Below the pieces are notes generated by a model. That model did not search any database. It was not told the origin of the DNA and was given only the letters and a program-made list of their open reading frames with translations. DNA of 44,118 bases from Hofstenia miamia (taxonomy: Eukaryota; Xenacoelomorpha; Acoela; Hofsteniidae): NCBI GenBank assembly GCA_900660155.1, contig CABFPE010000052.1, forward strand, positions 1,989,537 to 2,033,654. Direction: 5' to 3'. The position numbers were made by a program, and so were the translations under genes. How positions within the stretch are numbered: position 1 is the first letter of the stretch; each line of letters begins with the position of its first letter. Of the stretch, positions 34,754-44,118 are shown piece by piece.

Positions 34754-37228
34754 TTAATATCTACTATAATTTACAAGAAAAATACTTAAAAATGCAGAAC
34801 GAAACATTGGTCCACTAACAAAATAGAAAATGAAGTTCACAGAGGAATTCAGTATTGTTAAGAAATACACCGAATAAGTTATAAAATATAAAACTGCTCG
34901 GTCAGCTACGGTTATTGGCTTGTAGGTGAATGTTAATGAATTTAACAATGAAATAGAACTAATGAAAATGGTAAAGACAATGCTATTGGTTAAAAGCATG
35001 ACTGTTAGGCGCCTTTCAGCATTGCTAAATGACTTTTTCCTTGTCTTAAGGGAATACACAAAGTATACGTTGGAGAGGCCCACAACGAAAAACGGGACAA
35101 TGACTCCAATAGTTGTCATGAAAACCATAGTGTACCAATAAGTAAATGTAATGCTGGCTTTCATCACACATCTTGAGTTTTCGATTTTGAATTTGAAAAG
35201 ATTTGGTGAGCATGCTCCATACGATAACAAACTAATCAGGAGACTGATTATGTATGCGAAATGCGGCTTGCTGTATTCCCTGAACCACAGTGGATAGCGA
35301 ATTGCAACCACTCTATCAAGAGAAAGAACTACCATTTGGTAAAATGCTGCAACCGTGCTGCCCCAACCATGAAGCTTTAAAATCTAAAAAGCTAAGCAAA
35401 TTGCTAACTGGAAGTTAGAAGCAATTCATAATTTATCCAAAAATAGCAAAGCGTTTCTTAAAATTTTTAAAACCATTATATTGATATTTAAATAGTGAAA
35501 ATTTTTAATTTTCCTGCAATTGCTCGAAACAGGGATTCATGCAAGAGATTCAATACATATACTCAGAATTTCAGAATTTTGAGTGAGTGTGTGAGATTTA
35601 TCTGACCCTAGCGAATCCTATCCAGAAATTATTCATATTTCGTATCTGTTAGCATATCTTCCTTTTATCACTGTAGGTATCAGAATAGTTTAGAAATATT
35701 AACCATGATCAAAATATGAATCCTTGGTGTACACTTATGAATGCTTCTCTAAAGCCTATGTAATCCTTCAACATTTCATTCCTAAAGCAATTTGTTTAGA
35801 ATGCATAATAGTATGTAGGTTTTTCTTTTTGAATTTCTTTTGTGAGATTTTTGAGATTTTTTCGAGGGAAATATTTCATATAATGTAATAAATTTTAGAA
35901 GACGGTTATCTGGTTACAATTATGCATGGCGTTAGCCAAACAGAACGATATCTACAGTAAGAATTATTTCTTAAACAGCAACAGGTAAACAGTGCAAGGT
36001 CTTTACATAACCAAATTTGGAAAGAGTTGCACGTATTGAGAATGTATTTAAAACAATATGATATGACACTTTGTCAAGAGCACAAACTATGTATCAAAAT
36101 AAAATATCAAATTTAAAAACTAAAATTTTGCGTGTGTAATTGTATCCTTAAAATTGCTTCTGAATCATGCAGCATAAACAACTAACAAAAACGCAACTAT
36201 TCTCAGCTTAAGAAATCAAGCTCAGAAAGACCATAATGTTTTGATTGCCATCTATCGGTAAATTGAGCACTCATGATTTGAAAATTTTTATGCATAATAA
36301 AATTATTTCAATCAATAAAAGTCCTCATTTAACTCATTCATAGCTATTCTCAGCTTAAGAAATCAAGCTCAGAAAGACCATAATGTTTTGATTGCCATCT
36401 ATCGGTAAAATTGAGCACTCATGTTTTGAAAATTTTTATGTACAATTAAATATATATATATGAATCTGACATGCTTTGAGAAATGCAATGTAAAATAAAC
36501 AAAATACCGATCAGATCAATTACTGTAAGTCTTCGTGTATAAACCACAACTATATATAAGGCACATCTTAACCTTGAAGGCATCCGCCCTACCACACTAA
36601 TTTTATCCTTTTTAACATACTTTTTCTATTCATTGAACATGATTCTACTCGACGAATTAAATCAAGTACTTAATATTTCCTAGTATCATATTTTGGAATA
36701 TGTCATTTTCAACATTTGTGCATTCTAAAAGATAAAATTTTTAAAATGCGTGTATAAACCGCACCCAAACCTTTGAACAAAATTTTAGATTCACATGTGC
36801 GTCTAAAACACGAGGATTCAAGGTATATGCATATGCATGCACATATTAATGTTTGCGCCTACTAATTTAATGATTCATTTAAACAATACAAAATTAAAAA
36901 ACATTTTTCATAAAATGATTGAAGACTCTTAAAAAAATGTTATAATTACCTTGCATAAAAAATCATTAATATTTAAGAGATTAAATTGGTATACATCTGA
37001 TCCAAGGACTACTATTCCATCATGAATTGAAGAAATACCTTCCCAAATTGCTTGACATTGTATAAGAGCAGTTGATGAGGTTTGATATTTCAACCGTCTT
37101 GCTGTAAGAAATGACAATGTGTTTAAAAAGACCCCGAATATGCTAATTGTGAAACCAGTAAGTTTAATGTAATACACCATTTTATAAAGAAACAAATCTT
37201 CAATTGAAGGATTTGTTACGTTATTCAT
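34754..37228 (-). CDS. Class A orphan GPCR (gene 3, two exons)
   Basis: This is a third member of the receptor family. Exon 1 is 36950-37228 and exon 2 is 34754-35383, with a GT..AG intron of 1566 bp in phase 0; the spliced product is 302 residues. Exon 1 has the same 279-nt length as gene 1. Seen: sequon NVT (3-5), TM1 about 20-43, TM2 with CQAIW (58-62), TM3 Cys92, DRV at 116-118 (the same numbering as gene 1), Cys in ECL2 (NSRC), and NFIFY ending TM7, then a short helix 8 (MFRSAF). Class A landmarks W4.50 and CWxP are again missing. An upstream in-frame ATG at 37273 exists, but the one at 37228 is preferred: it aligns with the paralogues and follows a TTTTAG acceptor-like site (GTATTTTAGAAATG). 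The intron carries a 147-bp duplication and a small inverted-repeat element. Ligand unknown. Confidence 0.85.
36195..36450. repeat. 147-bp direct duplication
   Basis: A unit starting CTATTCTCAGCTTAAGAAAT (36197) recurs at 36344 with period 147, with few differences over about 110 bp. It lies in the intron of GPCR gene 3. Confidence 0.95.
36523..36823. mobile_element. Small inverted-repeat element (MITE-like)
   Basis: A 301-bp element is flanked by TA on both sides. The left end reads CTGTAAGTCTTCGTGTATAA and the right end in reverse complement reads CCTTGAATCCTCGTGTTTTA, an imperfect inverted match. A further copy of the end-like motif, GCGTGTATAAACCGCACC, lies inside at about 36748-36765. 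Motifs of the form CTCGTGTATAA(A/G)CCGCAC are seen at the ends of pogo/Tigger-like non-autonomous elements, so that superfamily is likely. There is no coding sequence. It is inserted in the GPCR gene 3 intron. Confidence 0.55.
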
Positions 37229-37273
37229 TTCTAAAATACGGTTTGCTGTAAACCCAAAAAATTGTGCAATCAT

Positions 37274-37916
37274 TTTTTTTAAACAACTAATACTTATATT
37301 TCATTATTACACATAAATAAATAATTAATCTCAATGGAGCAAATTTTATAAACCCATAACCCTTCGAATACACTTTGATAGAATGCAAGAATTACTGAAA
37401 AAAATATTCCTTAAATGCAAAAATGTTTAGAATTATTGTTTTTATGTTAGAGTATATGTTAAGTTTGGATGCATTTTTGGTGCATTCAGGCTCAAGTCTA
37501 AATTTTAAAAAAATTTAAATTTCATATTATAATTCTAAAGATGCCTGCCTATGTAAAGTTTTCGTCCTGTTATCATGGAGGTAAAATAAACTAAAGATAA
37601 TTCACCCGCTGGTCAGTACTTGATGCAATGAACTACTTTAAATAGCTATAAAGCACAAATGCGAATGAGAACTTTAAGCATCTACAATTGTGGAAACTTT
37701 TTGTTTCCCGAGAAATTCTAAAAAGTGTATTCAAATATAATGAGGTCATAATAAGAAAGAATTTTCTTCATTTTAAAATTCATTGTTATACCCTTTAACT
37801 ATAGACGTCCCATTGTAACATTTTTGCACAATTATAACCAAGTCTATTAAGAAGAGTGAACATTTCTATAAAGAATTTGCTCTGCGACAGAAGAATGGAA
37901 GTTTTTTCAATGAAAA
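37274..37916. other. 5' flank of GPCR 3
   Basis: AT-rich upstream region of the receptor gene. No promoter motif or upstream exon could be identified with confidence. Confidence 0.35.
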
Positions 37917-38146
37917 GATATATTTATTAATTCGGGAGTTGTGTAGCATTTAATTTTTTTTCAAGAGCTCCTAAAAATAGTACAAAAATTATTGGTTTAA
38001 CATTTACAAATAAGTGCTCTTTTCAGATTTTGATATATTTATTAATTCGGGAGTTGTGTAGCATTTAATTTTTTTTTCAAGAGCTCCTAAAAATAGTACA
38101 AAAATTATTGGTTTAACATTTACAAATAAGTAAATACTTTGAATTG
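37917..38146. repeat. 115-bp tandem duplication
   Basis: A unit containing ATTAATTCGGGAGTTGTGTA (37926) recurs at 38041, period 115. Copies are nearly identical apart from one base in a T-run. It is a recent two-copy duplication. Confidence 0.95.
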
Positions 38147-39215
38147 TGCAATCTAATTTATAAATTACTCTCAAGCGTAATGAACATAAGTGAAAAATCG
38201 TTCTAAAAGAATACCTTATTTAAACATTACTGAATTTTTATTCTTGATTGTACAATATTTAAGAAATGAAGAAGCCAATCAGATTGCAAGATTGAACAAC
38301 AAATAGCAGCAAGCATGGTGAAAAAATTTTTGCACATTTATATTTGAAGATATTGCTCAAAAGGCTTAATTCTAGAGAGTGAAATATAGGAATTGGCTTC
38401 CTATATAATTTTTGCTGCATTAAATATTACTATGTAGAAGTTGGTCATCAATAAATTCAAACTTTAAATATGACTTAGAACATTCTAACTTTGTGCTAAA
38501 AATTTCTGCGTAAGTTTAAAAGAGCCAACAAAACATCAACAGCAAAAAACTATTGTGTCACACACCAGCACCACACAACACAACGGAGTCATATCCGTAA
38601 CAAAAGATAATTAAAGATACCAAATGTATAGACCTGCATATTTCACCTAATTAGAGTACAGTGAGACTGAGAGCAAAATGTGATTAGATATTTGTTTCTA
38701 TATTGTATTATATTTGAACGTAAATTAAATTTGCTCAGCTAATATCAGTACAAATTTATAAATGCACGGAACTGAAACCAGCGGGAATGGTACCAAATCT
38801 TACAGTACTGGATCGGGTCTGCGATGAAAAATTTACCGCTTAACCAGGAACAAAAAAGTGTAGTAAAGCATTCTTCTATTTTCAATATAATGACGTTAAG
38901 CAAATATGGTCATTATGCTTTGCATTTAAACGTATTTTTCATTATTAAGCTGTTGCGAAGATGTAAAATTGTTCATGCCGAGCTGAGACATTCAGTTCCA
39001 AATGGAGTTGAAGATAATCATTTTTTCTAAATATTTAAAAGTAGTTCATATATTTTATTGATCTTGTAACAATCTGTTTTATAAATTAAATACAAATTTA
39101 CAATTTACAAAATAAATTTACATGTACATGATCTAAAATCTTACTTATAAATTTCTTTCAATATTAGATTGCATTGTCATTTTTATGTTATTATTTTAAT
39201 TAGATGGATGCCATT
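38147..39215. other. Intergenic with CACAACA tract copy 2
   Basis: Mostly AT-rich. At 38525-38590 the words AAAAAACTATTGTGTCACAC and CACCACACAACACAACGGAG parallel the tract at 29320-29400, showing a dispersed repeat. A short frame at 38824-39030 has no domain. Confidence 0.45.
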
Positions 39216-39219
39216 GCAC

Positions 39220-40600
39220 TTTTTCTTTAGTTTTCAATGTTTCTTGTGTTTCCTGACGTACAACATTTAGTAGTCAATTGGAAGTCGCGATACAATTGCC
39301 CTAGCTTTGTCACACAGTGTAATCTTATAAAAGTGGATTTCAGTGCTTTGCCTGGTGTTAGGTGTGAACGGACTGCGATTCTTTTTGCAATGTTCCTCAA
39401 AGCTTTTTTCCTTCTGTTCCCAAAGCGCCATATGGTGTAACAACAATTGGCATACATCGCCAGTTTAATTCTCTCCATTTCATATCATTTTGTTGATGTT
39501 TTTGTTCTTCAGCCTTTTCCAGGCATTGATATGTTGACAAGTTGGCTCCTGAAATGAAATTATTGTTGAGCGGATTAATGACAGTGATATCAAATGCTGC
39601 GGATATACCAAGCACATCTGCTGGTCTTATTAGTGTGCCTTCATTGTCTAGTCCAGCTCCCTATACAAGGATGGGGTTTAGTGCAGCTCTGGCATAATTC
39701 GTGAATATTATTCCGAATAATGTTGTGTTGACTGACTACATCTGGTCCACGTTTGCAAATTAGTGCATTATGTCCAAAAGGGTCTAAACTTTGGTCAGGA
39801 CAGTATGGGCACATCAAGCCTGCATTTGCCAGTTGAAGACCAAGTCGTAGCTTCACAAGAGCCTGAAATTCTTTTGGGTCCAACCTCAATTCCTGACCTG
39901 GAAAAGGAACAGCTGATAGCCAATCTGACGTGTTAGGTGCAGAAACAACATGCCAACGTGCAGAGTCACTGATTGTGGAGATATTATTCATGAAATCTGC
40001 ATGAACTTTTTCTCAATAGCTTCTGAAAGATGTTTTTGACTCTTGCAAGAACTTGAAAGAGACCATGTATGAGGGCTTCGTCTTTAAACACCCTTACATT
40101 GGTACAGTTGAATTGCTGTTGCAAGGAGTTTTGTGTCTGAGATGTCAGTGGAGGACACAACAGAAGCAATGTACGCAGCTGGGGCATGAGCTTCAATTGA
40201 TCTGAGTGCCATACCTCCAGAAATAAGATTCAGTGCTGCTTGCTGTCGAGCTTTTTAAGTCAACTCAATACATGCTGGTTCTTTAAAGCACTTCATGACA
40301 GATTGACCAAAGGCTTTTAAAGGTTCAAGTATTGGTTTCGGCGGACAACATCGAGCTATGTGTACCATTTTGCAGAATCCACTACAATATCTTAAGAGGG
40401 ATATTGTAATCTGGGGATCTTGTAATGATGATATCTGTTTAAGTAGTTTCTCAGATAAAGTTGTTTTCTGATTTACATATTGTTGGCAGTACATTTCAAA
40501 TATCTTACTTTTTATCACAAAACCTTCTAATTGCTTCTTGAAGTACTTCCATTCAAAAATTTTGTAACATAATTTTGTAAACAAATTCCAAAAATCTGGT
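39220..40600 (-). mobile_element. LINE fragment, C-terminal nuclease region
   Basis: This is the C-terminal half of a non-LTR retrotransposon polyprotein on the - strand, spread over several frames. In order: SLLRYCSGFCKMVHIARCCP (about 40415-40355) and PLKAFGQSVMKCF; then AALNLISGGMALRSIEAHAP just past 40255; WLSAVPFPGQELRLDPKEFQ (about 39918-39860); a Cys-Cys-His-Cys knuckle CPYC..DPFGHNALICKRG with the following VVSQHNIIRN; AAFDITVINPL with a conserved Asp; ELNWRCMPIVVTPYGALGTE; and RNIAKRIAVRS near the left end. The knuckle plus His-Asn and the following Asp are what restriction-like endonuclease LINEs (R2/R4-like clades) carry. Stops and frameshifts separate the blocks. The RT core is missing, so the copy is 5'-truncated and dead. 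Confidence 0.85.
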
Positions 40601-40944
40601 TTAAAATTTCAACCCTAGTACAACTATGAGTTATTTAATATTTTGCAAAAAATTCTTACAACCACCTTAATTGTTCTAGTTAAGTTATTATTAACAAAGG
40701 ATTTCGAAAATAACACAGGACCGAATTTCAAAAATTTAAAATATATAATTAAAAAAAAAATTCCCACATTTTTTAATTTTCTATGAGGCTAACATTTTTG
40801 CTGATCTGGGATAGTTGAAATACCATGTAATTCTTTCCTATCAAAGAAAGATTATCATCATCAAAGAAAATACGAATTATGTCGTGAAAAAGTAAGACTC
40901 CCAAATGTTTACAAAACTGTACTTGTAACAATATATTAAGCTAA

Positions 40945-41290
40945 AACAACAATTGTGGTTTCAGCAAGATGGGACCAAGGCACACACCGCCAGAGCGTCA
41001 ATGGCTGTTCTTCGACACCTGTTTCCTAACCATCTCATTTCGAGATTTGGTGATGTTTTGTGGCCTTCTCAATCCCCCGACTTGTCAACATGTGATTTTT
41101 CCCTATGGGGGTTTGTCAAGTCACGTGTCTATGAGGACAAGCACAATACATTAGATGAATTGAAGGAAGCGATCCGTCAACAATCCTGTTGGAAAGAGTG
41201 GAAGCTAATTTTCGTGAACGCCTTCAACACCGCGTCAACGAAAACGGACATCACATGAGTGTGTCATTTTCCGTTCATGATTATTTTGAA
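40945..41290 (+). mobile_element. DD41D mariner-type transposase, C-terminal fragment
   Basis: A + strand frame begins WFQQDGTKAHTARASMAVLR (second catalytic Asp) and continues LISRFGDVLWPSQSPDLSTC then DFSLWGFVKSRVYEDK, where DF carries the third Asp. I count 41 residues between these two Asp, so DD41D. After a frame change near 41195 the tail continues as LERVEANFRERLQHRVNENG and HHMSVSF. The first half of the transposase and both element ends are missing. It differs clearly from the DD41D element at 10988-12214 (no PDRWIGRGG block), so it is a separate family. Sequence quality of the kept part is high, suggesting moderate age. Confidence 0.9.
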
Positions 41291-42210
41291 ATACTATGCT
41301 ATTATAAATGTTGAATAATTTACATGTCTATGCCTTAGCCGGCAGAATTGGCTGACTATTTGCGGGACATATAATGCAACTGGAACATCTGAGGGCATTT
41401 AAACTGCAAAACTTTTTCAATTCAAAGTTTATTAGTCTTACTAATGTAATGTGAGTATTTGATTTTGCAATAGTTTTCTATACTGTAGTAAATTTATTCA
41501 TCATAGAGAGAACCAAAATTTTCAGTGGTTATTGTTTGATTTTCCAACATAAAATTTGTATTTCTAAAGATGGTTTTTCAAAATTGTTGTTGAAGTATTT
41601 AAGAATGCATTATAATTATATACATTGGATATATACTGCGCATCGAAAAATTCTAGGGCTTTATAATTCTTTAAGAACTTATTGAAATACTATAAAATTT
41701 AACCTACTAGTTGCTATAACAATTGTTGACACGCACATGCAAATTGATTTCAACAATTATAAAGTTATTTCAATATGTTATTCATTGTTCATCATTGCAA
41801 GAAGAAGTCAAATTGATTCCTAAATTGAAGTTATATATCACAACAGACCCCAATGTTGACTCCACCACAAAAATAATTGTTGATTTCTGCTTAAGAATTC
41901 AAAAGAGTTGCTAGACTAACGTATTCATAATCTATTGATGCCTCTCTTACCTTCATCGTATTAATCCTACAGAAAGTAACATATTTGTCATTTGTTGTTC
42001 TTAAATACTTTATGTCACATTATCTGAACTTTAGGTGTTTGAAGATTTAAAGTTTTTCTCTGCACCTTCCAATCTTTATTGAGAATGTATCGCTTTTATT
42101 GTCATTATTTATGTAAATTACCATGGAAAATATTACTTGTGATGTAATTTAGCGCTGTATGTATATTGTATTTTACGACTTTACTATACAAATTTTTCAA
42201 AATTTCTAAA
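41291..42210. other. No recognised gene
   Basis: AT-rich intergenic DNA. The frame at 41723-41914 has no recognisable domain. Confidence 0.4.
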
Positions 42211-42213
42211 CCA

Positions 42214-42310
42214 ACTGAAATCAATTGAAATCAATTGATTTGAAAACCAATATCAAATCACGTCAATTGATTTGATGTCAACATGTTGATATCAATTCAA
42301 ATCAATGTCA
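42214..42310. repeat. ATCAATTGA word tract
   Basis: The words ATCAATTGA, TCAATTGATTTGA and their inverses recur within about 100 bp (GAAATCAATTGAAATCAATT, CGTCAATTGATTTGATGTCA, GATATCAATTCAAATCAATG). Many of them are self-complementary. It is another short-word element of the kind seen at 1995, 3054, 25770 and 26965. Confidence 0.6.
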
Positions 42311-43365
42311 ACGCCTCGAATTGCTTGTTAGACTAATTCACCAACTACTCACATAAGGAGATTATTTACTGCTCCCAGCTGTTATTTGAATTTAGTTAGC
42401 CCTTTTCTCCTTTAACCTAACTAAATTTGTTTGAGGTCTCTAACTCAGCTCAGCTACACTTATTTTCTTGCTGTAGCAAGTTTTCTTTTCTATTTCAAAC
42501 TAAGGTTTTTCCGTTTCGGAAGGTTAAACTTAAATCAGGTTTGTTATCTAGTTGAAAACAATTTATTATCAAGTTTTAAATATCACTAAGACTTGCTGAG
42601 GTTTTGCTGGTTGCAGGCTTACTTTTCGCTTCTATTGCAGTTGTATTTAAACAGGGCTACTCAATTCTACTCGGGTTTTTACGAATCTTATCGGGCTTAG
42701 TGAGAAAGGCTGCCTAGAATACAGTGTATAACAGAACACGTTCTACAAAGACAAATGGACTTAGAGTTTAGAGATGCAATTCTTAACAAACATCATGCTA
42801 TGCTAATTAAAAAAGGTACTAAAATATTTTTGTTCACAAAAACGGAAATGTTTAAATTTTGCTATGTCAATGCTGTATTCGTCACATTATTTTCTAAAAA
42901 TGATTTTAGAGGAAATACTTCATTGAAGAACTGCAAAGATAGATCAAAATCATTAAATTTAGATCCCATTTCTTTGAAATTTCAATTTAGAAACTTGATC
43001 TTTTTAACAAATATCCTAAATAACAAACGTGTAGTTGATATGTAGAATTATCTTGAACCATATGCTCCAGATAAATATTGATTATGATCAAGAGTTCTGT
43101 TACTATTCAGGAAAGCAGGAAAAGCGATAAAAAACACTAATGCATTCTTTCTTAATCGAATAATTCATTAAACAAAGTGCGTCTTTAATCGCATAAATAT
43201 ATTAAAATTGAACCTAAGGAATATTTTTAATCATTTTTGTACAACTCTTACATCATTGAAGTTTTTTAGTTTTCAACTTTAGTTCATGCATTACTATTAA
43301 CTAAAATGACTTGTAATGTTTTCTTTGAAATTATTGTAACATTGTTTTAATAATAGGTCATTGTA
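42311..43365. other. No recognised gene
   Basis: Mixed-composition sequence, T/C-richer at 42340-42500. A 96-codon frame at 42755-43045 (+) starts MDLEFRDAILNKHHAMLIKK but shows no domain, splice context or relatives that I recognise. It is probably chance. Confidence 0.3.
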
Positions 43366-43369
43366 AATT

Positions 43370-44118
43370 TTCACAACATCACGCTCTTGCGACTCTGAGC
43401 TCGGGTATCTCACCAATTCTCAGAATTTCGAAGAGCTTTCCTTAGGAATATAGATGCTCCTAACAGTGCTGCTTTCAGTACTACTCTCCGCTCTACTTCT
43501 GTAATTCTAGCTTCCTCAAGTATCATTTATGTCTCTTACTCACTGCTCCAAGTGTTCCTACTACTGGAACTACTCACCCAACTCCCTATACTTGCCTGTC
43601 TTCTCTTTGTCCTTGCTTTCTAAATTACTGTGCTTTGGTACTGCTATGTCTGTCTCATTCTTTCCTCTTTATCTATCATTGCTATATCTGGCCTCAGTGC
43701 TTCTATTATTTTGCTCGTCTGTATGTTGAAGCCCCACAGGATCTTAATCACTCATGCTCTTTGACGGCTGTAGCACATGCTCACACCACTTGTCTAACTT
43801 TTGCTGCCTGCTCAAGCTCATTCTGCTACTGTAATGAGCTACTGTTGCCAACACCTTCATACATAGCCTGTATTTGTCATTTACCGCAGCTCTTCTGTCT
43901 ATGTGCTTCTTTGCCCAGTTTGTCGTTATTGCTTGCTTTTTTGCTGCCATTATTAGTGTTTCTGTTTCTCTCTTTAGTCTTGCCTTCTTTAGCAATTTAT
44001 TGCTCTGTTCTCTGTAAGTTTTCTTCCTACAGTATTCTCAGTGCATCGCCTTCTCCTATGCCTTGTTTGTCTCTCTCCCCTTATCATCCTTAACTCCATT
44101 ATTATTATTATTATTATT
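43370..44118 (-). mobile_element. LINE fragment, C-terminal region (runs off right edge)
   Basis: On the - strand this is the C-terminal part of a non-LTR retrotransposon polyprotein; the + strand looks C/T-rich because of it. From right to left: LKRETETLIMAAKKQAITTN (near 43970) and NDKYRLC; a decayed Cys/His knuckle region ending KWCEHVLQPSKS (near 43755); LWGFNIQTSKIIEALRPDIA with MIDKEER (about 43733-43655); DIAVPKHS and KTGKYREL; VVGTLGAVSKRH; and ALLGASIFLRKALRNSENW (about 43468-43412) at the end. This block order (LWDFNIQTD..RRPD, DIAVPGD, EKYQ.L, VVG.LG, LLG.A.ILRK) is a well-known LINE tail in invertebrates. It is broken by several stops and frameshifts. The RT domain should lie beyond the window edge. 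Confidence 0.85.
44096..44118. repeat. (ATT)n microsatellite at window edge
   Basis: About seven ATT units run to the end of the window. On the - strand they read AAT (Asn codons) just upstream of the LINE fragment. Confidence 0.9.

Noticed and set aside
34926-35141. 71-codon frame on +
   Set aside because: Antisense shadow inside exon 2 of GPCR gene 3.
37229-37273. Upstream in-frame ATG for GPCR gene 3
   Set aside because: It lies before the conserved TTTTAG acceptor-like site and does not align with the paralogues; the ATG at 37228 gives the shared 93-codon exon.
43529-44093. Leu/Ser-rich, membrane-protein-like frames on +
   Set aside because: Antisense of the purine-rich LINE coding strand; the - strand shows the known LINE tail blocks.

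Overview
The window reads as a piece of an AT-rich (about 70% A+T by eye), gene-poor, transposon-rich animal nuclear genome. The evidence for an animal is a set of intron-containing seven-transmembrane receptor genes, spliced at GT..AG sites. They sit among Tc1/mariner, hAT, Penelope-like and LINE relics of kinds common in invertebrates. Nothing here fixes the phylum. An aquatic invertebrate is the best guess, and it is only a guess.

Host genes. The clearest content is a family of three related class A (rhodopsin-like) GPCRs. Gene 1 is at 6263-7642 (+), a pseudogene is at 19751-21743 (-), and gene 3 is at 34754-37228 (-). All three share one design. A 93-codon first exon (279 nt) covers the N-terminus through TM2 and ends at the conserved TM3 Cys (Leu-Cys-Lys). 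A phase-0 intron follows, then one long exon carrying TM3-TM7. Genes 1 and 3 look intact (295 and 302 residues). The middle copy is broken by two clean tandem duplications (46 and 67 bp) and several smaller changes. All three have a TTTTAG splice-acceptor-like site just before the ATG, which suggests a 5' UTR intron or spliced-leader trans-splicing. Weaker gene candidates are a membrane-protein-like terminal exon at 12697-12949 (-), a Cys-rich mini-exon at 18786-18861 (+) and an open frame at 33472-33699 (-).

Mobile DNA, left to right: a mariner-like relic (640-1200); a Penelope-like locus with parts in both orientations (2390-4790), split by an 868-bp element full of CCACCAGTGG/CCACTGGTGG hairpins; a 653-bp foldback element (9105-9757); a mariner-type element with 31-bp inverted ends and DD41D spacing (10988-12214); a Tc1-like DD34E transposase (13190-14012) probably nested in a hAT relic (DUF4371 fragment at 14313-14552); a small inverted-repeat element inside the intron of GPCR gene 3 (36523-36823); the C-terminal part of a LINE with a restriction-like nuclease region (39220-40600, -); a second DD41D transposase fragment (40945-41290); and the C-terminal part of another LINE running off the right edge (43370-44118, -).

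Other structure. Several tracts are built from one degenerate short word each: GAGTTT, CCACTGGTGG, GACCCG, GGCTCG, GCGGGT, CACAACA and ATCAATTGA. Recent-looking tandem duplications are frequent (46, 67, 81 x3, 84, 102, 115 and 147 bp). There are several (TA)n tracts, one of them at the centre of a perfect 42-bp palindrome. Long stretches (about 14.85-18.8, 21.7-25.7, 29.4-33.5 and 41.3-42.2 kb) hold nothing I recognise.
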